From Coniosporium tulheliwenetii (taxonomy: Eukaryota > Ascomycota > Dothideomycetes), in contig JAPDRP010000021.1 of NCBI GenBank assembly GCA_030247845.1, positions 744,001 through 808,000 on the forward strand: 64,000 nucleotides of DNA. The letters are read 5' to 3'. Below are positions 34,966 through 46,773 of the stretch, in pieces; the first letter of the stretch is position 1; each line of letters opens with the position of its first letter. The notes beneath the pieces were generated by a model. The model did not search any database and had not been told where the DNA came from. It worked only from the letters and a program-made list of their open reading frames with translations. The position numbers were made by a program, and so were the translations under genes.

Positions 34966-35832
34966 TCAAATCCTTCGCTCTTCCCTCCTCAATCTCTCCT
35001 TCCTCGCCTCTTCTCTCTCCTCAATCTCAACCGCAACCCGTTGACTCTCCGAACTAGGAGTCTTCCCAGCCTTTCCAAGCCCGTAGTTAAAATCATGAGA
35101 GCTCTTCGGAATGTGCTGTGGCGGGTTCTCCTCTCCATCCGCATCAGCCTCCTGCCCCTTCAAAAACCGATACGGCACAACCCTAACCCACGTCTGTCTC
35201 TGAGTCTCAACACCTCTATTCCCCGCCGCGGTCTCCGCCTCCATCTTTGCGCGCCAACAAAGCCCCAGGAAGCGATGCCATAGTGACTCCGTCCACTCTT
35301 CCCCGCCGAAACCATCTGGATTCGGCATCGATCTCGCCCACTCTCCACAATGCACAATCTCCCCGCTCTTAACCATCCCTTGCAGAAACGCCTCAAGACC
35401 GGCCCGCCCACCGAGTCTTTCCCCAGCCCACAAGAACCACACGAAATCGCTCTCGGCGTCGCAGAAAGCGAGCATATCGGCGCCGTTCGCGAGGACTTTT
35501 GGCGCGAAGACTATGCCAGAGGCGCTGGGGAGATGGTGGAGCGGGATCCGGAAGGTGGTGCTGAAGTGGTCGATGCCGCGCTCCGCGGCGCTGGTTTGCA
35601 GAAAGTGCCTGATTGAGTCGTTGATGCGCGTCGTAAGGTGTGGAGAGGCGGCGCAGAGGAGGTGGAAGGGGTGGCGGTGGGGTGGAGGGTTGGCGGTGCC
35701 GGCCTGGGGGTTGCGGCGGCGGTCTCGTGGTGGTGAGAGGGTGGAGAGGGTTGAGGCGGAGGCGCTCGATGGTGGCATGGCGGGGGCGGGCGGGAGGTTG
35801 GACTTGCGCGGCGAATGGGCCGCTGGAGGCAT
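34966..35832 (-). CDS. Hypothetical fungal protein
   Basis: 288 residues, intact single-exon frame starting at the first ATG (35832); the open frame continues upstream without ATG. The N-terminus is Pro/Ser-rich and disordered. The core (about residues 70-230) has well-ordered composition with motifs HFSTTFRIPLHHLPSASGI, AFCDAESDFVWFLWAGERLG and SLWHRFLGLCWRAKMEAE, and a charged helical C-terminus (EIEEREEARKERLRREERR). No known domain recognised. It lies on the opposite strand to its upstream neighbour. Confidence 0.6.
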   Translation of the reverse strand: MPPAAHSPRKSNLPPAPAMPPSSASASTLSTLSPPRDRRRNPQAGTANPPPHRHPFHLLCAASPHLTTRINDSIRHFLQTSAAERGIDHFSTTFRIPLHHLPSASGIVFAPKVLANGADMLAFCDAESDFVWFLWAGERLGGRAGLEAFLQGMVKSGEIVHCGEWARSMPNPDGFGGEEWTESLWHRFLGLCWRAKMEAETAAGNRGVETQRQTWVRVVPYRFLKGQEADADGEENPPQHIPKSSHDFNYGLGKAGKTPSSESQRVAVEIEEREEARKERLRREERRI

Positions 35833-36756
35833 GGTGGTGGTGTCTGGCCGCACGGATGGCGGCTGGTGTTGCGGGTGGTGTGGTTGGTGATGCGTGTCGG
35901 GACTTGCGGTGTCTGCGGTAAGTGAACGTAACGTAGATGGGGAAGATTATATTCAACAGAGGATTCCCCAAGACAGGTTGTTATGACAACCGCATGATGG
36001 ATCAAAACAGCAGTGAAACGGTGACTATGGATTGGAACCGGTGAATGGCGCTGGATGTCAAACTCTGCATATCCTCCGCTAGACGCCACTCAGACTGTCC
36101 TCGAAGTTCATCTCGGTACGTCAAGCGGAAGCATAGAGCTGTGTCATAGGGACATCACCGTACCGTCCGGCAGCATCTGAGCCACGCAAAGATGTGTGTG
36201 ACACGTGTAGGCAAGAATCTCTCGAACCGTCAACGGCAAGAGGGAAGTTGAGGACTCAATTCTTCAAGAGAAGGCGATCACCGTTAGGCTCAAGTATCAC
36301 TTCGGAAAGAGAAGCCTGCGATTTGCGTAAGAGTCATGGATATCATAGAAACTTCCTGTCTATCTTGGTGGTCGGCCAGCTTCTGCCAACGCTGGATGTA
36401 TCTCATCTCGTTATGTTCATGGAGTAACGAAAGACTGACTACAGAGTGAACGGATGATCCGGCGGGACAACGCCGCAGTGTAAAAGCACAGGTATTATGA
36501 ACAACGGACTGGATAAAAGTAGTCTGACTGCAAGATCAGCAAGCAGGTTGACTCGTAATGACCGGCGGTGAAGTAGTCAAGAGATACAGAGAAGGCATAA
36601 AAGAGGGCCCCGAACGGCTTGAAGTAACAAGCAAAGAGCGTGTTAAGACAACAAGAATTCGTTACCCTTCCCAGTAGCATGATCCAAAGCCTTTTACAAT
36701 TTCCCTTTGCCCAAGTTTCGTGTGTCGCAGCCATGTTGAATAGCCGCGTGACCATC
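35833..36756. other. Intergenic region
   Basis: About 0.9 kb between convergently and divergently placed genes. Only short overlapping frames; nothing recognised. Confidence 0.45.
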
Positions 36757-38425
36757 CTAAACCCTGATAGCGAACTGCTTGAGATACTCATAATCCTCAA
36801 CATTCTTCGCAACAGTATCCCTGATAACATTCGCGCCCTTCTCGCCGTACTTCTCGACCCACTCCGCGTAAAGCTGGTCATCCGGTTTCGGGACTTTCTT
36901 CTTTTCGAAACAGTGGTCAGCCACCATCCTCGCATTACCTGTTTGCATCTTCGACAGGCCGTGGGTGGATCAACTTACATGCTTCCTGGGCTTCAAGTCC
37001 GTGGAGTGGATCGCGTCCTCGTGGAAGCCCTTCCATTTCTCGAATGCCTCCTTGGCGGCATGGTGGTCTTCTTCGTTGTCCCAGGACAGCATCTCGGGCG
37101 AGTAGTCGATGCCGACGCTCTTGCAGTAGGTCTCGATGACGGCGGCAGGGTCGTCGAGGAGGTCGTCAGCGTCGACGACACAGATCTCAATGGCGTCGTG
37201 AACTCCGTTTTCGCCACCGTTGATGCCATTGGCGCCGTTGGTGGCATGGCTATCGCCGTTCTGGTTGCCAGCCATGCGTGGACCGATGTGGCCGATGCTG
37301 CGGAGGTAGTCGAAGACACGGCGGAGCTCGTCGTAGCCGGCCTCAGAGGGATCGAAGTTGTAGAAGCCGGTCACTTTATCCAAGGGCGGAATGGTGCAGC
37401 GGTAGTAAGATGGAATGCTGTTTCTGGGGTGGCGGATCAAAAAGGTAAAGTGGAACTGGCGAAGAAGGGCTTCCGGGACAACAGTTGGGTTGCCTGGCTC
37501 CGCCGCGGTTGGGTAGGGATAGGGCGGGCTTGACTTGGTGCCACTGGAGGCACCATTCTCCTTCACCGGCTCGGCGTTCGAGACTGGGGCGGAGGTAGCC
37601 AAGCTTGCTTCCGAGTCACCGCTGGTCCCAACACCGCGCTTGTAGCTGACCAAGGATGGCGCGATGGAGGCCGGCTTTCCGTTGGGAGGGACAAGGTAGT
37701 GGGTGATGTCCTTGATGAACAGACGCTTGCCCTGGAGCTAGGGTAAGTAAATGCAAGGAGCATGAGATTGGTTCGTGCCCGATCAGGCGAACCAATGAGA
37801 GGTTCTATCCGTTGACGAAGATAGATCAAAGGAGAAAGGCGTGGCGGGTGGTCCTCTGCAGGTTGAGCTGCGGCGGTGGTGGGACGATGGGTATTGCGCG
37901 AGGGTAACGATGGCTTGAGTTAGGCGCGAAGATAAGAGAAGAGAAAAGGAACGCGTGAAAGCGACAGGTCACAGGAGCAAAGTGCAGATAGAGGTCTCTC
38001 AGCGCTGAATGTGACTTGATTGCGGAGGAACTGCAAACGACTAGGCGAGTGTTTGAAATTTGCAAGAAGGATTGAAAATGCAACGCAATCGCTCCGAGAA
38101 CAGGGAGGCCAACCTCGGTGTTCTCACTATCGATCCTCTCAAGAATTGTCTTGAACGTGCTCTCGCTAAAGCCACTGTCTAGTCTAGCCGCCTCGTCTTT
38201 CTCGTATCTATCGCTGAGCCTCTCAGGGCCAAAATAAAAGGCGTCGCCAAATGGTTCGTGGACGCATTGTAGGGTATCTCTGCGGGTCATGAAGACCTAG
38301 GTGAGGATCACAGTCAGCGGCACTGCTTCCCGGTAGATTAAGAGCTCGACTTTACAACTTACCCGCTCAAATGCCGTCGAGCATGCCCGTGGATGGGTAG
38401 CTACAAAGATCGGCTTATTCGACAT
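36757..38425 (-). CDS. Sulfotransferase-like P-loop protein
   Basis: Exons complement 38363-38425, 38114-38296, 36979-37737 and 36757-36900. The N-terminus FVATHPRACSTAFERVF is a sulfotransferase-type nucleotide-binding loop. The middle has FTFLIRHPRNSIPSYYRC, the usual second motif (3'-phosphate binding R...S). The family-typical C-terminus is ENVEDYEYLKQFAIRV-like. The last intron (78 nt, GTAAGT...GAAAAG with GGCTGAC branch) joins LKPRKH to KKVPKPDDQLYAEWVEKYG. Intron 2 is 376 nt with a weak GTTGGC donor, long for this genome, so a missed exon is possible. A Gly/Asn-rich insert (GDSHATNGANGINGGENG) interrupts the core. Fungal members have no established substrate. Frame intact. Confidence 0.7.
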
Positions 38426-38968
38426 GGTCGATGCTGAAGCTTCAAAGTCGCAATCTGTATTGCAAGATCTGCTGTGACTGAGCGTTCGAGCTGGTGAAAG
38501 GAATGGAGCAAAGTCTGAGGCTAGATTATGTCGGTTTAAGAACCTGCTTGTTGCGTAGCGGCTGGGGCTAGAGCGATCAACCCGGTGTACCGACCAATTG
38601 CCGGCTGGTACGGGTTGTGCAATGGGGCAAAGGGCTCGTCAGAGATGGCAAGATCGTCCTCAGTGAAACGGGCCCTCAAGGAAGGCTCCATTGTGAGCCG
38701 CGTGGGCTGGATGAGGGAAAAAGCGCATTCCTCTGATATCATGGCTGATAGCGGGCGTGGTGTTGAGCAATAAGCTTCGGTGGAGGTTCAAGGAGGTGTG
38801 GAGGGGAACGCGCAATCGGAGAAGTGCCAGAAAACCCCGCAGTTGATCAGCCTCAGCGCTGCCCTGAAGTGGCGCCTGGAGCGGCATGACACCCTGCATC
38901 AGACGCTGCCTCGATCTGTGTTCCTGGCCCTGAACAAGAACCGCTGTCTCCTCGGTCACGACTGGTAT
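38426..38968. other. Intergenic region
   Basis: No supported coding frame; several short open frames overlap on opposite strands. Confidence 0.4.
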
Positions 38969-38973
38969 ACTAC

Positions 38974-39053
38974 CACGTCGGGCGGGAAAAAGGGTTCACA
39001 GATGCACCGCGAAAATCACCACAAATGGTGAACCCCTTTTCCCGCCCGACGTG
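38974..39053. mobile_element. 80-bp MITE-like hairpin with 26-bp inverted repeats and 5-bp duplication
   Basis: Left arm 38974-38999 (starts CACGTCGGGCGGG, ends GGGTTCAC) and right arm 39028-39053 are reverse complements over 26 bp with one mismatch, separated by a 28-nt spacer. The same 5 bases, ACTAC, lie immediately outside both arms (38969-38973 and 39054-39058). A terminal inverted repeat flanked by a direct duplication is the signature of a cut-and-paste insertion. At 80 bp, almost all inverted repeat, it could be a minimal internally deleted element. A chance flank match (5 bp) is possible, and the family is not recognised. Confidence 0.6.
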
Positions 39054-39338
39054 ACTACCTACTAATAGCCACTTTCTAGTGGGGTGTCCGCGTCATTCTT
39101 CACGGCACAGCTCATGTCTAAGTTGGCGCACGCATTTAGTTTGTGCCGCGTGCGTCTCGAATCTTGGATCTGACGTAGCAACTCTAGTATGCCGGATCAG
39201 GCATTGCACACCGTTGAGTTGCGCCCTCATGCCAAGCGCCCCTGCTACACACTCGATATCATCCTGGGGGTAACTTTAGCTCAGAAACAGGGTTTCCTGT
39301 AGTTCCTCGTGCTATCTACGATGCCTAACCTTCATGAC

Positions 39339-41310
39339 CTACTCGCCGGCGGGCTCCACCTTCGGAGGGAAGGGGATTCGTCCATATTTGATGCACATGC
39401 AGCCTTCCAGTTGCGTGGTGTGAACTTGTCCGCAATCGCCTTGAAAGCCTCCTGTAGTTGCAAATCAGATGCCATAAACTAAGAAGACGATGTGCAGGGG
39501 AAGGGGAAAGGCCCTACCAAAGTGCAAAAGCTCTCATCTCCCTCCAGGTGCTTCCCTTGCGGCTTGCATCCCGGAACCTGCATGACCATGTTGTTGTACC
39601 TAACGCGGACATAGTACCCTTTAAGCTGGTTTTTCTGATCGTCCGTCAACTCATCCATTCTCTTGCGCGCGATGCCCTCTATCTGAGATGGAACCTCCTC
39701 TGGCCCTGGAGCAAGCTCTCTGTTCGATCCAAATAGCCTTGCCCACCAGCCCTGACTCCTGACCTTCTCCGGCTGTTCGCCCGTACGGTCGGGCCGCGCT
39801 ACTGGCGGGGGCACTTCTGAAGTTTCTGTCCGGTTGCGGAACAGCTCAAGGGCGATATGCGATGTGTATGGTGGCCATTTGTTGCCGTCAAAGGTTCCGA
39901 GAGACGCCAACAGAGCCGCAAGTGTGGTGTCGTGGCAGCCACTCATTGCGAACTTAATCTCGTGCTCGCCGCCCCTGCCCGTACCCAGCGCGCCGTCTTC
40001 ACCGCCTACCTCAACAAGACCGTCGTTGCCCGTTCGCTCCACGGAGCCAACCATGCGAGAGACAAGGTCGCCGACCAGCGCGCCTACGCCTAGAGCCCGG
40101 TACTCGGTCGATTCTCCATAGCCGACAAACCACTCTTCGCACCCGATCTTCTCAATGATGTCTCGGACTTTTGGGTCGTAGAAGTCCTCAGGTAATCTAG
40201 TCGCAGGCCCGTGCGCAAGCGTAGAGTTAATCGTGTCCATTATACCCGAAAGGCGCGGATGAGAGTCAACAGCTACTGGGGTGTTTCCTGGCATGTATTT
40301 TGAGAGAACTTTGGTGAGATACCTCATGTCATCCGTATCGTTCCATCTATCGGCTGTCCTTTGTGCAAACGCCCTGCTCAATTGGGCAAATCTCCGGCAG
40401 TTGCCATCGTTCGGGTACAGCGTCTCGTCCGCGGGCGTTCTGGTGAGGATTGTTGGGACGGGAAAGGATGCTGTGCGAGCTGAAGGAGGATACATGCCCC
40501 AAAAGGCCTGTTGCACGGACTCGAGCGCTCGCGGTATAGGTGTCGATCGTAGATAGATCATGTCGCTATCGGAGATCAACCGTGGCATGAAGCCGAGCTG
40601 GTCCACATAGAGGTGTCTCAAGCGCTGGCCGAGTGCGAGGGTAGACTCGCGACCTTTGTCGGTCAGCTCGCCCGGCTGGCTGCAAACAGGTAGTCAGCTA
40701 TAGCAGATACAGTTTAAGCAACGGCGTCGTACCAAATTGCGTCGAACTCTCCGGCGGGCCCGGATGCCACGACAGGCCCGTTATCGATACCAAACGTCTC
40801 GAGCCTTCGCCTGTACTTGAGCTCGTCCCATTGAGGTAGGTCCTTGTCACGGGCTGCGGACAAGAGGACGCTCGTTATCTGCCTAGCTGCGTTGCAGTAC
40901 GGCCAATCTGATAAAGTGATGAGCAGAACGTCGTTGCGCCAGGTTGCGGAACATACGAGGGGCAAGGCCGGTCTGGCGGCTCACAATTAGCAGTGAACTC
41001 CCTTAGGCTCGAGAGTAAACATACACTCTGGAAACGTGGCGATATAGGGCTTCGTTCGCCTTTCCGCTGTCAGTGCGGCTACCTCGGACGAGTGCTTGAC
41101 TAACCATGGCGGAGGAGCTGGAGACATCGTTAGCCTCCGAATTGACGTATAGCCCTCAAAGCGCCTCGCAGAAGAGGAAGCTGAGAGGAAGCTGAGTGAA
41201 AGCTTGGGTACTTGACATACGATCTGGACGAGTTGTAAATCGAGGCTCTTCGGATAGAGCTTCTCCAGCTCTTCCGGGGAGTAGGGCGATCGCGGTTCAA
41301 GAGAAGTCAT
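39339..41310 (-). CDS. Histidine acid phosphatase family protein, micro-exons, apparent C-terminal frameshift
   Basis: Branch-2 histidine phosphatase. Exons complement 41221-41310, 41105-41117, 41025-41059, 40957-40972, 40733-40907, 39518-40679 and about 39339-39451. Spliced, the start reads PKSLDLQLVQI-LLRHG-ERSPISPRFQS-TGLAPH-WPYCNAARQ, giving the catalytic RHGERSP. The distal motif is MSGCHDTTLAALL (the HD pair). Exons of 13, 35 and 16 nt are unusually small but are each fixed by conserved residues and GT-AG borders. At the 3' end, a GGGG run (39372-39375) must gain a base to read DES-PFPPKVEPAGE-stop, the usual family ending, instead of an out-of-frame tail. No signal peptide at the N-terminus, so probably intracellular. 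Substrate unknown. Confidence 0.82.
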
Positions 41311-41614
41311 GATGCATATGGCAAGAAACAATCTTCCCCATGGCCACCGTAAGGCTGATGGTTAAATACTTCGAAGCTCGAAGGCTCGAGTTGCAATCCT
41401 GAATTTGGCGCTGAGAGTCTCCGCGGGTTTGCTTGCGGCTGGGCGTCATCAGCCGCGTTGTCTTGGCCTCGCCTTTAGCATCGCAGACTTCCTCTTTGGC
41501 TCTAGCGGCGGCCTATCGTTGTCGCGTCCACCGACGCGCTTCAACTTCATCGCTAGAGGCAGAACGCGCAAGCCTCGTGTATGGAAGTGTGCTTGTTGCG
41601 GACGAAGGCCGAGT

Positions 41615-44349
41615 ATGAGCGGACTGTACATATGTGCGCACTGCCGAAGGAACCTGTCGCGGCGTGGAAACCAGCTTGCTAAACCCCAATGGCAATCAAG
41701 AGCCTCCTTCATCTCCCTCACCCCGTCACCGGACTCTGGAAACAAGCCTCGAACTGGTTCGACGGACGATAACGCATACCAGCAAAAGCCGAACTCAAGA
41801 TGGAAAACTCCACCATACCCCCAAAAGAAACGGGAGGAAAGGATCCGAACTTGGAGAGCCTGTTTTTGGATATGGACAAGCCGATTGTTGGCCGTTACTC
41901 GAGGGGTTTGCAACCGAGTATACGTTCAGAGGACTCTCTTCCGCTAGCAGTACCGCCAGCACGAACTGAGGCCACAAGGCCCCAGAGCGAGGTAACCGGT
42001 AGAGCTACCCGTCTTGAGGAGCTTCTTGACGATCCGAAGCACACAACACGAGAAGCATGGCAGTTCTTCCTAAAATATTTCGATACTCAAAAGGAACTCA
42101 AGGCCTCCCGCCTTGCTTTCCAGGACCTTGGGAAGCTGTTGCGTGGTTCAACGTTTCAGAAACTTCTCAAAGCGATAGTAGAAGAATGGCATCAACAGAA
42201 CGAGTCAGCGACGCTACTTCCAAGTCCATCCGTGCTGATCGCCAAGTATCAAGAGCTCAAAATCATGCGCCCAGAGCTCTGGTCAAACGCCATATGGCTT
42301 GTTCTCGCACAAGCGGCAGCTGGCAGCGTGCAGACACATGAAGCGACCACAGCACAGCGAAGCGAAGCTCTTTTCGCGGAGCTTGTTGCACTGTGGAAGG
42401 CCTTCTTCGCAGCGTTTGCAAGACCCAAGAGTAACGAATCGACTGATTCTGAGGGACCGCCGAATGCTTGGCTTGGCCTTCCGGATATTCGTGGATGGAC
42501 AAGGAGATTGTCCGGGAGCAATCAGTCCAGGAATTTCGGGGAGAGATTGGTCCGTTTTGCGCCCCGATTTGGCACGGCTGCAATGGGTAGTCCGGACTTA
42601 CAGGCGGCCGCTTTTCTTACCTTCAATCTGCTTGGCCAGTCGGATGGCTCTGGAGCGACAACGGCCTTGACAGAAGCAGACCATGAGCATTTTGTTCGCT
42701 TCATTGCCTACCTTCTTCCGGGTGTTCGAGTGGACCCTCTTCTTTCTCGCATCCGGTTCCAATTACAATCGGCTCATTTGCCGATGGAGCGCATTGACGA
42801 GCTCCTCTCCCAATGCAAAGCGTTCGAGTCACGGGCTATGGTCATCATTGGCCTAAACCAAGACGAATCCTCGTCAACAGCCGAAGGCGCGTCAAATGCT
42901 CCTCCGGGTGACGCACAGGACCGATTGGAAAACTTCTTTATCAAGCGCCTTGAGAGGGCAATTGAAACCCAGAGCGTACGGCAGGTTGAGACGATATGGC
43001 AAGATGTACAACAAGCATTCGCTAGACCACAAGATGGGGTACCAATGACCGTTATCCCAACCAGGGTGTATGGCACCTTTCTTAGGGTATACATGCATCT
43101 CAGGCAGCCGAACAAGGCCGTTGACGTCTGGAACACTATGATCGCCAACGGAGTGCAGCCGACCGTTGCAACCTGGACCGCCATGATGGATGGCGCCAGC
43201 AAAGCTAAAGATTTTGTGGCTACAGAACAGATATGGCACAGAATGCTGGCCTCTGGAGTTAGTCCAGATGCCCATGCCTGGACGGTACGGATACAGAGCC
43301 TAATGTTGTCTGGTCACCACACACGTGGTCTGCAGATCCTAGACGAGATGGGCCGAATCTACGCGGACGCAGCCCGTAAGCGCCAGGTCAAGAGAGAAGG
43401 CAACATTTCCATGTCGCGAGACCCGCCGGATGTCGCCAAACCGAATATTGAGACTGTCAACTCTATGATCACGGCGCTCATGCGGACAAGAAAACAGGAC
43501 CTCATCCCCAATGTACTCGCTTGGGCTCGCGCCTTTGGGATCCAACCTGACGCAGTAACGTTCAACATCCTTATCCGGGCGGCATTGCAGAACGACAACG
43601 CTCAGGAAGCAATGCGCCTCCTCAAGCAGATGGAAACCATGAATGTGCAGCCAGACGTGGCAACCGTCACCATCATCCTAAACCACGTCTTCCGTGCTTC
43701 TGCCCTCAGCGACATGCCTCAACAGCAACAGCAAGAGGTCGTCATATCCACTCTCCAACAGCTTCAAACCCACGGCCTCCCAGAGAACGCCTGGGTCTAC
43801 AGCACACTCATCGACAGCCTCCTGAAGCACCACGAGAACCTGCCGGCCGCTCGGGCAGTACTCGACTACATGTCCCAGCGCAGAATCACGCCAAGCGCTC
43901 ACATCTACACCATGCTCATCACCCACTACTTCTCGCAGAGTCCACCGGACGTCGCGGCAGTCGACGCGCTGTGGAGTCACATCGAAGCTACATCCGGCGT
44001 CACGGACCTCATCTTCTTTGACCGCCTCGTCGAGGGCTACGCGCGTGCTGGGGAGGCGGGACGGATGATGACGTTCCTTGCGCGCATGGGGCGGGAACGC
44101 AAGAGCCCGAGCTGGTTCACGCTTACGACTGTCGTCAGGGCTTTGGCGGATGTGGGGGATATGGCGAGGATTAGGACTGTTGTCAATGATGTCAGAAACG
44201 GGAAGGATCCCCTGAGAGATCGACTTCGTGATGCCAGGGCGCGAAATGAGTTTTGGGGGTTGGTCGAGAGCTTGGGGATTGGGGATTCAGACGGGCAAGG
44301 GCAGGCCGAGTCGTCTCTGGGAGCCTGGGGCGGCGGGTCGGAGTTTTAG
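41615..44349 (+). CDS. Mitochondrial pentatricopeptide repeat (PPR) protein, apparent frameshift
   Basis: RNA-binding PPR protein, probably acting in mitochondrial gene expression. The start MSGLYICAHCRRNLSRR with KPQWQSRASFISL is the usual N-terminus of this mould PPR group and lies in a different frame from the main open frame (41800-44349). They meet near 41840, where one added base joins PYPQKKREE to DPNLESLFLDMDK. PPR units are visible from about residue 460: VYGTFLRVYMHLRQPNKAVD, NTMIANGVQPTVATWTAMMD, RMLASGVSPDAHAWTVRI, AFGIQPDAVTFNILIRAAL, QMETMNVQPDVATVTIIL, YMSQRRITPSAHIYTMLI. About 910 residues in all. A specific orthologue (for example an Aep/Pet-type factor) cannot be named. Confidence 0.83.
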
Positions 44350-44566
44350 CCTCCTAGGGTTTTGGGTAGACGATTCCCTGGAAGCTGACTCGCCAGGGCT
44401 GAGGTAGAGTACGTGAAGCCCCCTGTTCTAGTAATGCTCCACGTCGTGTGCCCTTTGAATATAACACTCTTCATTGCTCGCATGGTACCCACTATCAGAT
44501 CTCATGGTTTCCTGGTAACATAGCATAAGTTTTGGGACGAGGAAGGCCCTCAGAGACGTCCCCACC

Positions 44567-46432
44567 TCAAGCCATGAGATCACCAGTAGCACCATCGTCC
44601 AACCCCTCATCCTCCTCTCCGAAGCCCTCGCCCTCATCACTAAGCCCCTCAAACCGCATGAACTTCTCGTCCTTCGCCTCAGCTACGCAACAAGTCAGCA
44701 ATGCAACCCCACCAACTCAGCAGAAGGAACAAGGGTCAAACTCACTTCCCCACTCCACAACATGCCCCTCCTGGACCTCACAATCCTTCAGCACAGTCCT
44801 GCTCTCCCCTTCGCCGAACTCCCCTCAATCCTACACCTTCTCCCTAGAATACACCCGGTAAGCTGCACATTCTCACCCACCTCAACACCCTCCATGAGCA
44901 AGCACCGCAGTAGCCTCGCGCCCTCGCTGATCTTGCACCCAGCGCCGATGACCGACTCTTTGATATTCACTTTCTCCTCCACCGTCACGTTCTCCGCGAG
45001 CAGGCTATCGCTGGCATCGACGCGGCACCGTTGCGGTATGGATTCTGGATGCGCGATTTTGGACGCGTGGGCGTAGGGGAAGTGAAGGCGCGGTCGGGGG
45101 TGTCGAGGGCGGGCTGCTTGGCGAGAGCCAGTGAGATATTGAGGAGGAGGGGTGCGGTGTCGACGCGGCGGATCAGGGGCGCGTTTTCGACAGACGGGTG
45201 GACGTAAGCGAGGATGGGTGGGACCGTGAGGCGGGGTTTGGGGGCATCTGCTACCAGGGTTGCTGAGCCTGCGCGCGAGGCGAGTTGCGTAGTTGACGAG
45301 CGTCGAGGTTCGTCCTGAGCCGGAGTCGCGCTGACGCAGGTGCTGCTCATGCCGGCCACGTTGACCTTCTCGTCGAGCATCCCGCTCGAGGAGAGCGGAT
45401 CCTCGTTGTCGGAGTCCCCGGCCCACTTCTCGAAGATGTCGCGCAGGCCGATCTTGTCGCCCAACCCGTCCTGCCATCCGGCTTTGGCCCACCAGCCCAC
45501 AACGTCTTCGCTCACGCTGTCGAATTTGGGATTCCGCTTCATCATCTCGAGCACCCAGAAGGGGAAGAAGTAGATGTGCGCGTCGCGATGGGAGGAGAGC
45601 ATCTTTATGCGGCCGTGCTTGCGGAGCAGGAGTGGCGCACGGGGAAGCTCTTGTGCGCTTCTGTGATGTCGTTCAGCGTGTCTGTTGGAACTGAGTAGAC
45701 CAGATTCGCGAGGTCTGGACGGAGTGAGCCTGGTGGAGGAGGGACGATGGGTTCTGGTAATGGTGTTGTAGCGACGAAGTCCGTCTCTTCGCCTTTGACG
45801 CTGCCCTCGCCCTTGGTTTGGTACCACACGCCTAGTCCGCCTCTTCGGCCGCTCTTCTCGCCTCCTACGCTCATGGGCAGAAACCGCCCTTCTTCGGTAA
45901 TGCCGCCGGTTGCGCCGCCTAGCCCGGCCTCACGGATCATCCATGCTTCGAGTAACGACGCGCCGTCCAGCTCGCAGACAAGGTCGCATGGTAGCACGAT
46001 GAAGTCTCCCGTGATAGCGTCTTGTACTTCTGGCAATCTGAATACCCTCCAGTGCCAGTGGTCTGTGTCAGGCCCTCCGGGGCAAGGATATCCGGTTTCG
46101 GCGCGGGAAGGGAAGTCAGATGGGGATTCTGCGACAGCGCTGCCTCAAGCGCAGCCGACGACTCGGGAGGCGTGATTAGTAGAATGTCTAGAGGCGCACA
46201 GTATTAGGCTCATGCTCTGCGATTGAGAAATCTGCGACACGTACATGGACGTACTTGTTATGCCCAGCCGGTAGCACCACTCCAGCGGATACCACACCAT
46301 AGGCCGGTTTGCTATGGGCACGAGCGCCTTTGGGAAGTCTTTTGGGTTCGAGGTGAAGGTATTTAACGAGACGCCAGGGCCGCACAGTATGAGCGCTTGG
46401 AAGCCCGGGGCGGGCATTGTTGCGTGAGGCAT
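44567..46432 (-). CDS. GCD1: eIF2B gamma subunit (translation initiation factor, GCD1 type), four apparent frameshifts
   Basis: Regulatory/catalytic subunit of the guanine-exchange factor for eIF2. Exons complement 46255-46432, 44746-46187 and 44567-44682. The N-terminus has the nucleotidyltransferase-like fold: FQALILCGPGVSLNTFTSNP, FPKALVPIANRPMVWYPLEW and DAITGDFIVLPCDLVCELDG. The C-terminus has left-handed beta-helix hexapeptides: CRVDASDSLLAENVTVEEKV, VIGAGCKISEGARLL and CILGRRCRIEG. It ends KDEKFMRFEGL plus an acidic tail. The frame is broken near 46046 (GGG), 45630, 45082 and 44807 (GGGG on the coding strand). Adding one base at each reconnects conserved sequence exactly. An essential gene cannot be this damaged, so assembly error is the likely cause. 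Confidence 0.88.
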
Positions 46433-46773
46433 GGCCTCTTGAGAAACGATTTAGATGTGGATGTGAGTTGCTGCTGAGATTCGCTGTGGTGAATTTATAA
46501 GTTTGGCTTCGTCTAGATCGCACCTCGCTAAGTCACTCGAGGATACGATACGTGTGGCTTTTGAGTTTCAAATGGTCTAGCGATAGGGAAGCGCGGTTTT
46601 GACTCAGAACAATTGTCGATTTTCATGTGCTGGTCCAATTGATGCGCCTCGGCAAACCTTCCCTCACTACGAAGCTCGAGAACCTCACTGTCCAGCTCCA
46701 GCCACGGCCGATACTCGACTTCTCATTCCCAGAATCAGGACGCTCCAAAGCATGTAAACACACCAGACCCACC
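46433..46773. promoter_or_regulatory. Bidirectional promoter region eIF2B gamma / Pex22-like
   Basis: 341 bp between divergent starts. No clear TATA element; a short palindromic or factor motif could not be singled out. Confidence 0.5.

Noticed and set aside
36901..36978. Apparent frame break at the end of the sulfotransferase-like gene
   Set aside because: A normal 78-nt GT-AG intron with a CTGAC branch point restores the frame, so no lost base is needed.
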